Shown: one piece after another, positions 20,745 through 32,766 of the stretch | How positions within the stretch are numbered: the stretch's first letter is position 1 | Layout: every line of letters begins with the position of its first letter | NCBI GenBank assembly: GCA_007115705.1 | Contig: QXEO01000432.1 | Coordinates: forward strand, 1 to 64,000 | Source: Dactylis glomerata | Lineage: Eukaryota > Streptophyta > Magnoliopsida > Poales > Poaceae | Reading direction: 5' to 3' | DNA length: 64,000 nt | Made by a program: the position numbers and the translations under genes | Notes under the pieces: generated by a model | Database searches by the model: none | The model's input: only the letters and a program-made list of their open reading frames with translations | Told to the model about the DNA's origin: nothing

Positions 20745-21870
20745 ATAACTCAAAAAGAAAGAGATCAAGAGGCAAATGCAAATAGTGGCAGAAATCTGTC
20801 AAAATAGAACAGCAGGTAAAGATCAAATTTTTTTCGAAAATCTTGTGTTGCTCAAATTGAAAAGTGCAAAACTAAAGAAAGTTAGATGATAACATGGGGC
20901 ATGTGCAAAAAAAATCGCAGATCAATACGACATACTGGGATTTTTCATAAATTTTTACAGCGAAACGTAGAAATCTGTTTCGGGATAGTAACTTCCCCAA
21001 ATCTTACCTTCTTCCTATTAGAAACTATTCTTGGCACAAAAACGAAATAAAAATGATAAGAAGAGGTCATTATAGTAGTAACAACTTCCAAGAATCAACA
21101 GAAAGAAAAAGTACTAAAAGTAAGAATCAAGTAAAGTCATTAAAGTGCTTTTCTTTAACGCCTTTGAGCTAGGCGCAGAAAGTAAAAATCAAGTATTTTC
21201 AAGTGAAGAAGCATCAAGACCAGATGCCTTACATCTACCTCTCTTACCTTTACTCTTAACTTTAGGAAAATCATGACGATTGCCTGGTGGGGAAGTGAAC
21301 TTCATGGTGCCTTTTCCCACATCTATTATTGCTCCCAAGAGTTTTAGCATAGATCTTCCAAGTGTGATTTGTCCATTTCCTACACATTCAATAACAAGAT
21401 AATCAGTAGATACCATTCTCCCTAGGATTTTCGTAAACACTCCTTCAGCTACTCCAATGGGCAATATAATGGAATTATTGGTAAGAGATATTCCTTCTCC
21501 ACCCTCAGAAAGTCCCCAAAGATTCAAAGATTCATAAATATCCTTAGGCATAAGGCAAAATTCAGACATAATATCACAACGAGCATGAAAAGTTTCACTA
21601 TTTATAATAACTTTTACTATAGGGAACCATCTTGAGGGTTCAGAATTTATTGGAACATAATCATGATGCTCACGAAGCATATTATAACATTCTTTTAAAT
21701 AGGTTGTATTTGTCTCAAGAGTGTTTAATCTAGCATAAATGCTCACAAGGGATGAATCAAATTTACTAGGTGAGCTATATATTGCAATCAACTTTTGTAT
21801 GACATTAAAAGCTTGATCCCCATTGCAATGAAGGAAATCGCCTCCTGCTACAGCATCCAAAGCATATGCT
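20745..21870 (-). mobile_element. Athila-type fragment J
   Basis: Read on the minus strand, 20745-21180 is homologous to the downstream regions at 52378-52800 and 60900-61330. Shared signs are the segment with gcgcctagctcaaagg and gttaaagaaaagcac, and the following gccaagaa...gttgctgtcctg-type stretch. Element B is inserted at its left edge. Confidence 0.75.
21189..21860 (-). pseudogene. Athila gag C-terminus and inactive protease (fragment J)
   Basis: 223 codons. The first 25 resemble the end of Athila gag (GGDFLHCNGDQAFNVIQKLI). Residues about 95-195 follow the Athila protease: LMPKDIYESLNL, a central beta-rich part, then LGAIIDVGKGTMKF. Where the catalytic Asp-Thr/Ser-Gly should be, the sequence is CDIMSEF, so the active-site Gly is missing and activity is unlikely. 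RT is not present; the next sequence to the left is the 3' untranslated type shared with H and I. A gag-PR remnant of a non-autonomous or decayed copy. Confidence 0.65.
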
Positions 21871-23250
21871 TCAATTCAACAATGACATTTGTTGAACTAC
21901 TTTGGTCACTGAAGGGTCACTCTTTGGGTCAATCAGAAGACCAAGTTATGATGATCTCATATCTTCATTTTATCTTTTTTGTTGACATCCTTGGCAATCC
22001 TCCATCTTATGATGCATTCCTTTGTAAAAACTCTTGGTTCAAACGGAGCTCTCAAGGTTGGTATGACTTCTTCAACGGTAAGCTTGCAGTTCGTCCTCAC
22101 TATATTCTTACGCTTGGCAACACTTGCCTATTATAAGGGTATAATATCCTATCCTCCTAAGTTCAAGGCTTAACAACGTCGGCACTCTTGTAGGTATGTC
22201 ACTCTAGATTAACCATTCCTCATAATAAGAGCGAACAATATGAGTAGTCGTCATGGGGGCCAATCCATGTTGTACCCAATCATTATCTTGTATTTGGTTT
22301 GGTGCATCTCGCATTCTAACTCTTAGTCAATCTCACTAGCTTTGACAAAAAAATTCTTGGAAATTGAACCAATGTTCCAAATCCCATTTTTGAATTTTTG
22401 AAAACAAATCTATCATCCCTTAGCTAGAGGTTTGCATAAACTCTCGTATGGCATTAACTCTTAGCTTGTAGATCCTTCGGTTTGCCATCTCATGTTGTAT
22501 GCTTCCTCTCCTTGAAGACTGGACATCCTAGATGGAGCCAATAATGTTGCTGTCTTCACGGAGAATTGTCTAGAAAACACTTGTTTGGGATTGGGATGAA
22601 GTTGAGAATATATAGAAGGGAGCTAAAGAAAAATTCCTACCCAAAACACAACAGATCAAGGCAATTCATCTTACAAACAACATCTAACAATCATTCATCA
22701 CATCAAGCAAACTAGGTCAAACACTAATAATCTAGTATGGTCATACCCCAATTTGATATGACCATTAGATTATCATGATATCGTTGGTTCTATAAATTAT
22801 AATTATTGGTGGTCTTGTCTATTACTTGCTTGTGTACTTCAAGTTTCTCCTCTACTTCCTTGATTCATTTTCTAGAGTTGTGCATGCTGCATTTGAGTCT
22901 TTCTCCAAGTTCTTCGTTTGGCCTTCAATGTAGTTCTTCATGTTGAGTCAAGGAAAATATATGGAGTATCAGTCTCACACTTCTGGCACATTGTGATCTT
23001 CTATCCTTTGTTGATGATATTCAAGAGTTGGGTCGTCTAAAGCAAAAGGTAACATTTGAAGATGAAGTAGGAGAGAATAAAAGGAGTTCAAAATGCAAAA
23101 CTTTTTTATATATAAACAGAAGCAAGATGAGATAGATTTCATTTAGAAAACCAAAATTATATTTTATTTTATTTTGAAGGAAGAAAACAAAATTTTAGGG
23201 GATTCCTAGTCTAATCCAAACCTAGGGTCTCGATCCTACAGGCAACACTA
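21871..23250 (-). other. Internal leader/gag-side remnant of Tekay-like element N
   Basis: No ORF above about 110 codons and none convincing. It lies inside of the N primer site, so it should be the 5' internal part of N on the minus strand, decayed. The junction with J near 21870 is approximate. Confidence 0.45.
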
Positions 23251-23263
23251 TGCTCTGATACCA
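23251..23263 (-). promoter_or_regulatory. Primer binding site of element N
   Basis: The minus strand reads TGGTATCAGAGCA, an initiator tRNA-Met site, three bases from the LTR end TGTAACGCC. It shows that the LTR extends to the right and N is on the minus strand. Confidence 0.8.
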
Positions 23264-23338
23264 TTTTGTAACGCCCCACCTTTGGATTAAGGTGGAACAC
23301 CTGTGTTAAGTGCTATTCCCTAGATCACTGATAGCACC

Positions 23339-24318
23339 TGATGAGGACATCCCTATACTTGCACCTTCTCCACCAACTACTACACAAGATGTTCCAGCTG
23401 TTCAGTCCAATGAGATTAGAATTGGACCCATTACAAGAGCTCATGCTAAGTTACTAGCACAACAGGTGAACTTGTTTCTTAATGAGCCTGATGTGTTACT
23501 TAATGAGAACTTTATACTGCCTAAGTCATTGTCTTATTGTATGATCAGGTACATTGGAGAGGAATGCGTAGCACGGAGCGAGGAGCCACAGCAAGAGGAA
23601 CACCAGAAGATGATCGCCAATATCTGCGCGAGGGAGGAGCGGGAGGAAGGCGCGATAGAAGAGAAGGAGATCATCAAGAAGGGCAAGTTTCAGTTCCAGA
23701 AGACAGGACAGTCCGGCCCTCCAACACAGGACAGTCCTGCCCTCCAACGCCGGACAGTCCTGCCCTACACAGGACAGTCCTGCCCTCCAACAGTGGACAG
23801 TCCGGCCTCAGGTGCGCCCGAGGGCAGACACCTTCTGTGGTGTAGCGCGCGTCACCCCAGGACAGTCCGGCCCTAAATAACCGGATAGTCCGGCCCGTCT
23901 CGGACCAGATCCGAACGGATGTATCCTAGTTCGAGTCGAATACATTTTATCTCGAGTCCTGGCCACCCCAGCCGCCCATATAAGCCCTGGGACGACCCAA
24001 TAGTTAGGGCAGACCACGTTAAAACTATTTTGGAGTTGTTTCTCTTTAGAACCTCTGAAATTACTTGTGATCGAGTTTATCAAGCTACAATTGAGTGTGA
24101 TCTGTTGTTCCATTGGGAATTAGTGGATTGCAAACTACCGTTCGTGGTCGACGGCTACGTGCGCAAGATCGTGGTGTTGTGAATATCCTACAAGGTTCGA
24201 GAGCTGTTGCATTGGCATCAGGGTTCGAGCGGGAGAGTTCATCGCTACACGGTGTTTATCTATCTACCATCATCATCATCGCCATTGCTTGCTGAGAAGA
24301 TCGGGACACCCCTTATCA
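23339..24318 (+). repeat. 5' LTR of element D
   Basis: Contains an open frame (to 23876) that is the LTR-encoded tail of the CRM polyprotein (GPITRAHAKLL). It also has seven GGACAGTCC-type boxes at 23705-23895 and a TATAAG box near 23979. Followed by the primer site TGGTATCAGATTTCC at 24322. Confidence 0.9.
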
Positions 24319-26233
24319 TCTTGGTATCAGATTTCCAGTTTACTCGGTGAGCATCCACAGATCCATCCATTATTTGAGTGTTTTTCGTCCTATCCAGAAA
24401 AAGCCAAAAAAATATTAGGGTTTAGTTTTGCCATAGCCTAGATTGCATCGTTTGCTAGTCTTAGTTGCTGGTCGTAGTCGTGTCTTTGATCCGATCTCTT
24501 CTGGTAAAGTCGTAGTGTCTAGGTTCCCTTTGTCAATTTCGTTTTTGTTCTTCGTTCTTGAGTCGTTCATCATCGTTTCTGCCAGTTTTTATCAATTTAC
24601 CGAGTCCACATAGCGTACCCTTGATGAGGACATCCCTACTATTGTTCCATCTCCACTTCGTAATGATGACAAGCAAGTTGCTGCAAAGAAGAAGTCCAAT
24701 GATGAAATCAGAATTGGACCTATCACAAGAGCTCGTGCAAAGTTAATAGAACAACAGGTGAATTTGCTCCTAATAGAATCTGATTATTTTGTTAATGAGA
24801 ATTGTTTACTGCCTAAGTCTTTGTGTGTTTGCATACTCAGGTTCATGGGAGAAGAAGACATAGCACGAGGGAGCGAGGAGCTGGAGCAAGACGTGATGCT
24901 CATGCACATGGACGCGAGGGAGGAGAGGGAGGCCAGCGACCAGCATGAGGAGGAGGAGGACATCACGCAGGAGGCTGCATATGGCGCACCACCAAGTGTA
25001 TGTGCGCCATACACATAAGGCCTGCGCGCCTAGTTGGCTGCACCCAACCTTTGGGTCAGTTTGTATCACGTCCGGTTGAGTCGAACCAAGTTAGAGGACC
25101 AGGTCAGGTCGGCTGCCTTTGGGCCAGCCGCACCCCCCTTATATTGTGTGCCTATGCGCCATAGAGAGGTTAGACCACGTTTTAGATAAACCCTAGTTCT
25201 TGAGACTGCTGCAAGCATTCATCTGGAATTCTTGTCTCCAATTCGTTTCGATCTGGAGATTATATACTGCAAGTTAAGTGTGATCTGCTGTTCCATTGGG
25301 AATTAGTGAATTGCAATTATACCGTTTCGTGGTCGACGGCTGCGTTGCGCAAGTGTGTGAAGTCGTGAATATCCGAAGGGTAGAGAGCTGTTGCATTGGC
25401 ATCAGGAATCTAGCGAGGAGAGATCATCGGCGACACCAAGTTATCTATCACCATCATCATCATTACCGCAAGCTTACTGAGAAGATCGGGCCACCCCATA
25501 TCAACCCTTGTTGCAAAACTTAGCTACAGCCTTTCTACAGCATCCGTGCCTAGGAACGTACCCATACGAGACTAGTTGCTGTGCTCTGACAGGCTGCTCT
25601 TTAGGTTTTCGAGGTGCAATTTTTCGGCCGAATTCAGACCGGACAGTCCTGCCATATCACACAAGACAGTCCGGCCCTTGCAGAATTGTTGCTCCAGTAT
25701 CGTTTCAGTTATTTTACTGTTGAGTCATATAGTTGAGAAAAAGTATATAAAAAAAATCAAAAGAGAAAAGAAAAAGAGATACAAGAAGAAAAAGAGCAAT
25801 ATCTTTGTGGTGATTGTTGAGGCCTGGTTCTATATTGCACTTGTAGTTGAGCAATCTTGTGCCTGTCTATTTTGAGCTATTACTAGCGTCTCTCTTGTGC
25901 ATTGCAATATTCTTGTTTTTATAATTGCTTTGCCACGTTTATCTCCACGTGTGTGTTTTCCTTGGGTTATTGTCTCACGATCAGCACTAGGATGGGTTTG
26001 CGGTGTAGTTAGGACTCCATACCTACAGCTCCACCTTTAATAACCTGTGTGCCTTGTGATCGCCTCTATACCTTTGATATTCACTTCATCACATCAGTGC
26101 ATCAGTCGTTTGCTTCGAATTGGTAAGCACTACTATTCGCTTTGGAGCGGTAAGATCTCCTTTCTTGTCAGCTTTGTGCGAGCAGAGAGTTTGCCACCAT
26201 ATCGATTTTGGGTTTTGCACTAATCTACTAATC
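24319..26233 (+). other. Leader of element D, split by a solo LTR
   Basis: Apart from the solo LTR (24622-25503), this matches parts of the leader of element C (31335-32766), for example the gctacagcct-tctacagca and cccatacgagacta segments. No ORF of note. Confidence 0.8.
24622..25503 (+). repeat. Solo LTR of a CRM-clade element
   Basis: 882 bp, TGATGAGGAC to CCCCATATCA, flanked by ACCCT at 24617-24621 and 25504-25508. No primer site or internal sequence follows, so it is the product of LTR-LTR recombination. It is closely related to the LTR F at the window's right end, and carries the polyprotein tail frame (24624-25018). Confidence 0.93.
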
Positions 26234-26746
26234 ATGTCTGCTAGTGATGATGTTGTGATGCAGAAAAAGGCAGAAACTGCTACAGTCACTTGGAGGGAAT
26301 ATGAAGCCTTACGGGATCATTTGACAGGAGTTTTCACTCGCACCACGGATTCTTTAGAAAAGGATGTACAGGGAGTACAAATCCAGTTGGGCGAAACTGA
26401 GAAAGATGTCAACAACATTCAAACACAAGTGACTACAATCAATACAAATGTCAACGCGTTACAGCTATCCATTGATGCTTTGCGCGACGCCTTTGAGCAA
26501 CAGCGGCAACAACAATTTGATGATGCTGCTGAACATGCAGACGCAGATAATGGAAGTGTTAATGATGAGGTCCAACAACAGCCAGACAATGGCCGAGGTA
26601 GGGGACGTGCCAATCCCCCTGGTGTTGGCCGTGGTTTTGCTCCTGTGGGACATGCTCAGCGTGTAATCCCACAAGCAAATGATGATATCTTGAGCAAACC
26701 AAAATTCTCAAACCTAAAGAGCAGCCTGTCAGAGCACAGCAACTAG
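26234..26746 (+). pseudogene. gag: Truncated gag of element D
   Basis: The N-terminal portion of a CRM gag, starting MSASDDVVMQKK, as in element C (MSTSGYDVMQEK). A coiled-coil-like region rich in Gln, Asp and Val follows, then an Arg/Gly linker and the conserved VIPQANDDILSKPKFS. True homology ends at about 26710; the last dozen codons are read from the inverted leader piece. Confidence 0.85.
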
Positions 26747-26865
26747 TCTCGTATGGGTACGTTCCTAGGCACGGATGCTGTAGAAAGGCTGTAGCTAAGT
26801 TTTGCAACAAGGGTACGCTATGTGGACTCGGTAAATTGATAAAAACTGGCGGAAACGATGATGAG
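26709..26865 (-). repeat. Inverted copy of D's own leader
   Basis: Reverse complement of about 24571-24621 joined directly to 25509-25606, that is, the leader without the solo LTR. It joins the 3' LTR with a short GATGATG overlap. It replaces everything from mid-gag to the purine tract. Confidence 0.9.
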
Positions 26866-27838
26866 GACATCCCTATACTTGCACCTTCTCCACCAACTAC
26901 TACACAAGATGTTCCAGCTGTTCAGTCCAATGAGATTAGAATTGGACCCATTACAAGAGCTCGTGCTAAGTTACTAGAACAATAGGTGAACTTGTTTCTT
27001 AATGAGCCTGATGTGTTACTTAATGAGAACTTGATACTGCCTAAGTCATTGTCTTATTGTATGATCAGGTACATTGGAGAGGAATGCGTAGCACGGAGCG
27101 AGGAGCCACAGCAAGAGGAACACCAAAAGATGATCGCCAATATCTGTGCGAGGGAGGAGCGGGAGGAAGGCGCGATAGAAGAGAAGGAGATCATCAAGAA
27201 GGGCAAGTTTCAGTTCCAGAAGACAGGACAGTCCGGCCCTCCAACACAGGACAGTCCTGCCCTCCAACGCCAGACAGTCCTGCCCTACACAGGACAGTCC
27301 TGCCCTCCAACAGTGGACAGTCTGGCCTCAGGTGCGCCCGAGGGCAGACACCTTCTGTGGTGTAGCGCGCGTCACCCCAGGACAGTCCGACCCTAAATAA
27401 CCGGATAGTCCGGCCCGTCTCGGACCAGATCCGAACGGATGTATCCTAGTTCGAGTCGAATACGTTTTATCTCGAGTCCTGGCCGCCCCAGCCGCCCATA
27501 TAAGCCCTGGGACGACCCCATAGTTAGGGCAGACCACGTTAAAACTATTTTAGAGTTGTTTCTCTTTAGAATCTCTGAAATTACTTGTGATCGAGTTTAT
27601 CAAGCTACAATTGAGTGTGATCTGTTGTTCCATTGGGAATTAGTGGATTGCAAACTACCGTTCGTGGTCAACGGCTACGTGCGCAAGATCGTGGTGTTGT
27701 GAATATCCTACAAGGTTCGAGAGCTGTTGCATTGGCATCAGGGTTCGAGCGGGAGAGTTCATCGCTACACGGTGTTTATCTATCTACCATCATCATCATC
27801 GCCATCGCTTGCTGAGAAGATCGGGACACCCCTTATCA
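26859..27838 (+). repeat. 3' LTR of element D
   Basis: Same length and structure as the 5' copy. The tail frame contains an extra in-frame stop (CAG to TAG near 26983). Followed by GCACC. Confidence 0.92.
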
Positions 27839-27843
27839 GCACC

Positions 27844-30196
27844 ACAGAATAAAATAGAGTATTCATTGCATAGTATCAAAGATTACAACGTGGATCCAGA
27901 TACATAAGTCATAAAATCATAGAAACCAGCTTAGTCACATGGACTAGCTCAAATAACAGAGTTTGACACAACATAAACACAACAGAAACTAGGGTAGTAG
28001 TGAGCCTCCATCTTCACCATGCGCCACAGGTAGTCATGTTGGAATGTAGACTCGAGATCCTATCACTTACTCCTCATCAAAATAACCTGCACATTTGAAT
28101 ATGCAGCCTCATGAATGGGGGTCAGTACAATGATGTACTGGCAAATGACACATATTTGGTGGCTGTTGTGAAAGAACTAACTACATGATATTTGGCTGGT
28201 GGATCTCTTGGGCTAATTTGCATAAAGCCAATTTTATCCTACAATTCTTTCTTTCAAAATTTTAGTCTTTAAGGGTCGAAATAACCCCCAATATCTTGCA
28301 CACCAGTTGAACCCTCACATCTTAATCAGTCAAGACAGAGCCCATATTGTCATAAGGCTGCAGTGGAAGTACTCTAAAGCACAGAAGACATATTAATCTA
28401 TTTGTTCCTGGGTGACCGTCCCAAGTGGCATTCTGAGTACACATCCTCTTGACGAGGCCTGTGCCCCAGAAGCCACCTACATCACACTCTTCTTATCAAA
28501 CCAATCCACCCAGGTGTTTCATTTTAGTTGAAGTTCTTAATTTGTTCGTAAAACAACTTTAACAAGTGATCAAAGCATGGCATCAATATTTTTCAAAGTA
28601 TTTAGCATCCTAACTGGTGAGGTTTAAAGGATAGCTACACACTACTAGAATCTAAGCATTTTATAAAACAGTTGAATATTCCACCTATCATGCATACTAC
28701 TGAAAACACTAATGTAGTAGTATAAAAATAGGTAGAAGCATGTGCGTCACTTGTTAAAGTTGTTATATTTAGTGGACCAAGATGTTTAGAAAACATTTGT
28801 GAGGTTAGAAAAGCTTTTTAATTATTTAAAAAGAATTTGGGCAATTTTGAGTATTTGAAATAGGGCCAATTGCCTCCCAAAAATGGTTCTGGTTTGTAAT
28901 GCTTTGAGAAAATTTGGTTATGAACCCACTGGATTGTGGACAGTAACACAAAGCTACTGCAAGTGGTTTCACTCCAAAAACTATTTTTGAAATCAAATGG
29001 TGCTCAAATTAGTGATTTGATTAAATTTGAAGGTTGAAAGTGTGTGCACATTTCAATTTTGAAAATAATTGGTTCTAAAGTGTTCTACATGTTCTGAGGA
29101 ATCCAAAGACTACAAATTTGTAGAAAATGGATGTGCAGAACAAAATCTATAATTTATTTGGTGCAAATGGGCAATTATTACCATTCGAATTTCATTTCAA
29201 AGCTTTGTACAGTACCCAAGTGATATTCTTGCATAGTTGTGTTCTACACTTTGCAAGGATTCCAAGGATATAAAATTTGCAAAATTTGGACTAGTAGATT
29301 AATTTCTATTGATTTTACAAGTTGCAGCCAAAAAGAAAAGAATTGGAATTCTGTTTGATTTCAGGCACACGTGGCTGTTTTTGATTACTCGATACTGGTT
29401 CAGCCGGATCAGGCTTCCGGTTCGTTGGATCTAAGTTAGATCTTAAGGCCCAGAATTGCCCGTAACGGTTGAACCGGAGTTCTAATCTACGCCATTTGAT
29501 TAGGATCCAACGAACAGAGGGGGAAGGGGAAAGAACACACTGACGACTTAGGGTTCCGGTGGGCTCGCGGCGAGGGGGTTACCGATGGCGAGCTTCTAGT
29601 GGTCTCCAGAGGAAATGGAGGTGCGGACGGGATGCGGGATGTCGAGGGAAGCTCGCGTGCATGGCCTAGGTGGTCGGTGGCGTCCTGTAGCGGTGGAGAG
29701 GCTCGGTTGAAGGAGGCGAGGATGTCGGTGACCTTCGGCTCACGGTGAAGCAGTTGATTTGCTGTGCGCTTGGACAAAGGAAAGGTATTAGCAGGGGTGC
29801 CAGATCAAGGGAAACTAGAATAGGCCAGTGAGTGGGTGCGGCATCATCAGAGCTCAACAAATTTGGCGATGAACATCGCCAGCGTCTGCAGGCTTCGGTG
29901 AAGAAATCGGGCGGCCTGGTGGCGTTTCAGGTGGGGAAAAAGTGAGAAGAGAGAGGGGGAACAGGGCTTTATAGGGGAGGGGTCGAGGGAGCCACTGGGA
30001 GGGCTCGGGAGGAGTGGGGGAGAGGGAGATTGTGGTCGGAATGTGTCCAGAGGAGCGGTTCAGAGGTAGGGGATGGGCATGACAGGCGAGCCAGGGTGTC
30101 AGGGAGAGAGAGGGAAGCGGGGTGGGCTGGGCTGGGCTGGTCCGATGGCTGCTGGGCTGGTCCGGTTCTTGGGTCGGCCCAGTGGCTACCTTTCTT
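27844..30196 (-). repeat. Right portion of the element N LTR
   Basis: Contains the presumed R-U5 (27844-29960), the minus-strand TATA at 29964-29975 and a short U3 remnant. GC-rich 29480-30190 gives open frames on the minus strand (up to 174 codons) without recognisable motifs; not called as genes. Confidence 0.55.
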
Positions 30197-30382
30197 AAAG
30201 TAAGGTAAACACCCAAGTGACTCCAAAGGACTATCCTCCCCAGAATAATCACCCCCGTTACTCCAACTAATGCACACGTTCCCCCACAAACGCTCTCATA
30301 AACATGCTTGATCATAACAAGTAAATAAGAACGGGGTACATAATATTCATCTACGCATACACTGAAATTAAAGAACAATTGC

Positions 30383-31334
30383 TGATGAGGACATCCCTAC
30401 TACACAGCCATCTCCACCTATTATTGATGATCCTATTGTTGCTGATCAAGATAAGTCCAATGACGAGATTCAGATTGGACCAATTACTCAAGCCCGTGCT
30501 AAGTTGTTACAACAGCAGGTGAACTCACTCTTTGCTGAATCTGATATTTATCGTAATGAGAATTTTATACTGCCTAAGTCTTTGTTCATATGTATGATCA
30601 GGTTCATTGGAGAAGAAGGGGTTCGAGGGAGCGAGGACATGCAGCACATGGAGCATGACGTGGTGATCAAGCAAGAGAGCGCGAGGGAGGAGAGGGAGGC
30701 CGGCGCCACAAGCATGGAGGACATCACCACGTGAAGGAGATCAAGTCTGGATGAGCATGAGCATGTGATGGCGCACTAGGACTGCCTGCGACACGATGTC
30801 TACACGTCTAAGGCGCGCTACACACTTGGCCTGCGTGCTAAAATTAGGCCGAACCCATATATGGGTCGGTATGTACCCGTTTGAGTCGAACCGAGTCAGT
30901 TTGGGCCCAAACCAGACATGTTTTGGGCCAGGTCTTTGTTGAGGTCGCCCGGCCACCTATAAGTAGCCCTGGGCGCCCCCTCAATTAGGGTTAGACCACG
31001 TTTAGACTACAGATTATTTCGTTGAACTGCTGTAAGCATTCATCTGAATTCCTCCGCACCAATTCATCTGGATTTGGTGTTATACTGCTGCAAGTTTAGT
31101 GTGATCTGTTGTTCCATTGGGAATCAGTAGATTGCAAACTACCGTTTCGTGGTCGACGGCTACGTGCGCAAGTGTGTGGAGTCGTGAATATCCTACAGGG
31201 TTTGAGAGCTGCTGCATTGGCATCAGGGTTCAAGTGAGGAGAGTTCATCAGTGACACCAAGTTATCCCCGACAATCATCCGCTGCCATCATCACCATCGC
31301 GTCGCTCACGAGAAGATCGGGCCACCCCATATCA
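30383..31334 (+). repeat. 5' LTR of element C
   Basis: TGATGAGGAC to CCCCATATCA, TATAAG box near 30957-30966. Contains the polyprotein tail frame. Primer site TGGTATCA starts at 31338. Confidence 0.93.
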
Positions 31335-32766
31335 TCTTGGTATCAAATTTCCACAGTTTACTCGGTGAGCATCCACAAATTCATCCCTGCAATTCGTTTT
31401 TGTTTTCAGTCCTATCCAGAAAAAGCCAAAAAAAAATTTAGGGTTCTTAGTTCTGCCATAGCCTAGATTGCACCGTTCTTGAGTTTTAGTCGCTGATCGT
31501 TTTTCGCGTTTTCTTTCTTCCATCCGTAGGAGTCTAGGTCTAGCAATCTTGTCTGCATCTTAGTTTTACTTTTGGTCGTCTTTTGCATCGCCTGGAATCA
31601 TCATCTTCGTCGTTGGGTTGTCGGCTGTTCTTCACGTAGAGCAGATCCGATCGAAGTCTTTAACAAAAAAAAACAAGCAACGAGCGAGAGCGTGCATCGC
31701 TGGGAGTCCATCTCCAGCCGATCGGATCCCTGGCTGATCTGATCGATCTCCTTGGCGTTCTGCGCGTGGAGCAGCTCGTAACCCGATCGGATCTCGTATT
31801 CAAAAAAAAACAAAAGAAGGCCAGCGCTGCAAGCCCCACGCCCACCCGCCTCGCCCAGGGACGGAGCCTGTCTGGGGTCCCGCGCGCCTCGCCCCGCTCA
31901 CGCTCGCCTCGGCGCGGAGCCTGTCTGGGGTCGAGCGCCCCAGCTCGCTCGCTCGGCGTGGTGCGCCTCGCACCAGGGCGGAGGTGGTCTGGGGTCCAGC
32001 GCCCCGTTTCGGCCCAAGTAGTTTTAGGCCCAAATTTCGAGTAGCAAAAAAAAATAGAAAAAGGGGACGTGTACTGCACACACGCCGCACCTATATTAAA
32101 AAAAAAGACGACAAACTACTTTGTCCGTTTCGCGTCGCCATCGCGCTGCCGTGTGTTTCCGGCGTCGTACATCTCTGCCGTTGACATATTTTTCGTCGGT
32201 TTCTCTGCCGCGACAGCGTGTTACCACTGTGTCCACATAGCGTCCTTTCTACACGATTTTGATCGCTTTAGCTACAGCCTATCTACAGCATCGTGTTAGG
32301 AGCTTACCCATACGAGACTAGCTACTTCGTGCTCATCAGGCTGCTGCCGTGTGCGCAATCTTGTGCCTGTTCGTTGAGCCAGTGCTAGCGTCTCTCTTGT
32401 GCATTGCAACATGAGCTATTGTGCGTTGCCACTTATATCTCTTGAGCTCTTTTTCAGAGTTGCTTTGCCTCGCTTATCTCCACCGTGTGTGTTTCGTGGG
32501 TCTTGTCATACGATCAGCACTAGGACTTGTTTGCGGTGTACTTAGGATACCATACCTACAGCTCCACCATATATTCCTGGTTTGTCGTGTGATCGCTCTT
32601 ATACCCTCGGTATTCACTTCATCACATCCGTGCACGAGCTTGATACTTTGTTCTGGTACGCACTACTATTCACTTTGGAACGGTAAGATTACCTTTTCTT
32701 GTCAGTTTTTGAGTGAGCTGTGAGAGGCACCACACGTTTTTGATTTCGTGCACTAATCTACTAATA
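31335..32766 (+). other. Leader of element C
   Basis: About 1.4 kb without a supported ORF. Several A-runs, and a GC-rich block at 31820-32040. It has homology to the leader of D from about 32265. Confidence 0.75.

Larger units (their letters stand above)
23339..27838 (+). mobile_element. CRM-clade element D, internally deleted
   Basis: Two 980-bp LTRs (23339-24318 and 26859-27838), TGATGAGGAC start and target duplication GCACC (23334-23338 and 27839-27843). The internal region holds the primer site, a leader, the N-terminal part of gag, and then an inverted 150-bp piece of its own leader directly against the 3' LTR. Most of gag, all of pol and the purine tract are gone. By hand alignment the LTRs differ at about 16 sites (about 1.6%). 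Confidence 0.9.
23267..30196 (-). mobile_element. 5' LTR of Tekay-like Gypsy element N, interrupted by D
   Basis: The LTR runs from TGTAACGCCCC through 23338, then from 27844 to about 30196. It has a minus-strand TATA (CCTATAAAGCCC) at 29964-29975, so about 2 kb is transcribed R-U5. Long LTRs with TGTAACGCCC ends and a tRNA-Met site are typical of the Tekay/Del chromovirus group, but no coding domain remains to prove it. The U3 end is cut off near 30196, where element E sequence begins. No ORF in 27844-30196 is convincing. Confidence 0.6.

Noticed and set aside
29854..30378. Minus-strand ORF of 174 codons
   Set aside because: Lies in the GC-rich promoter/leader part of the N LTR and crosses the N/E junction; Pro/Ser-rich without motifs.
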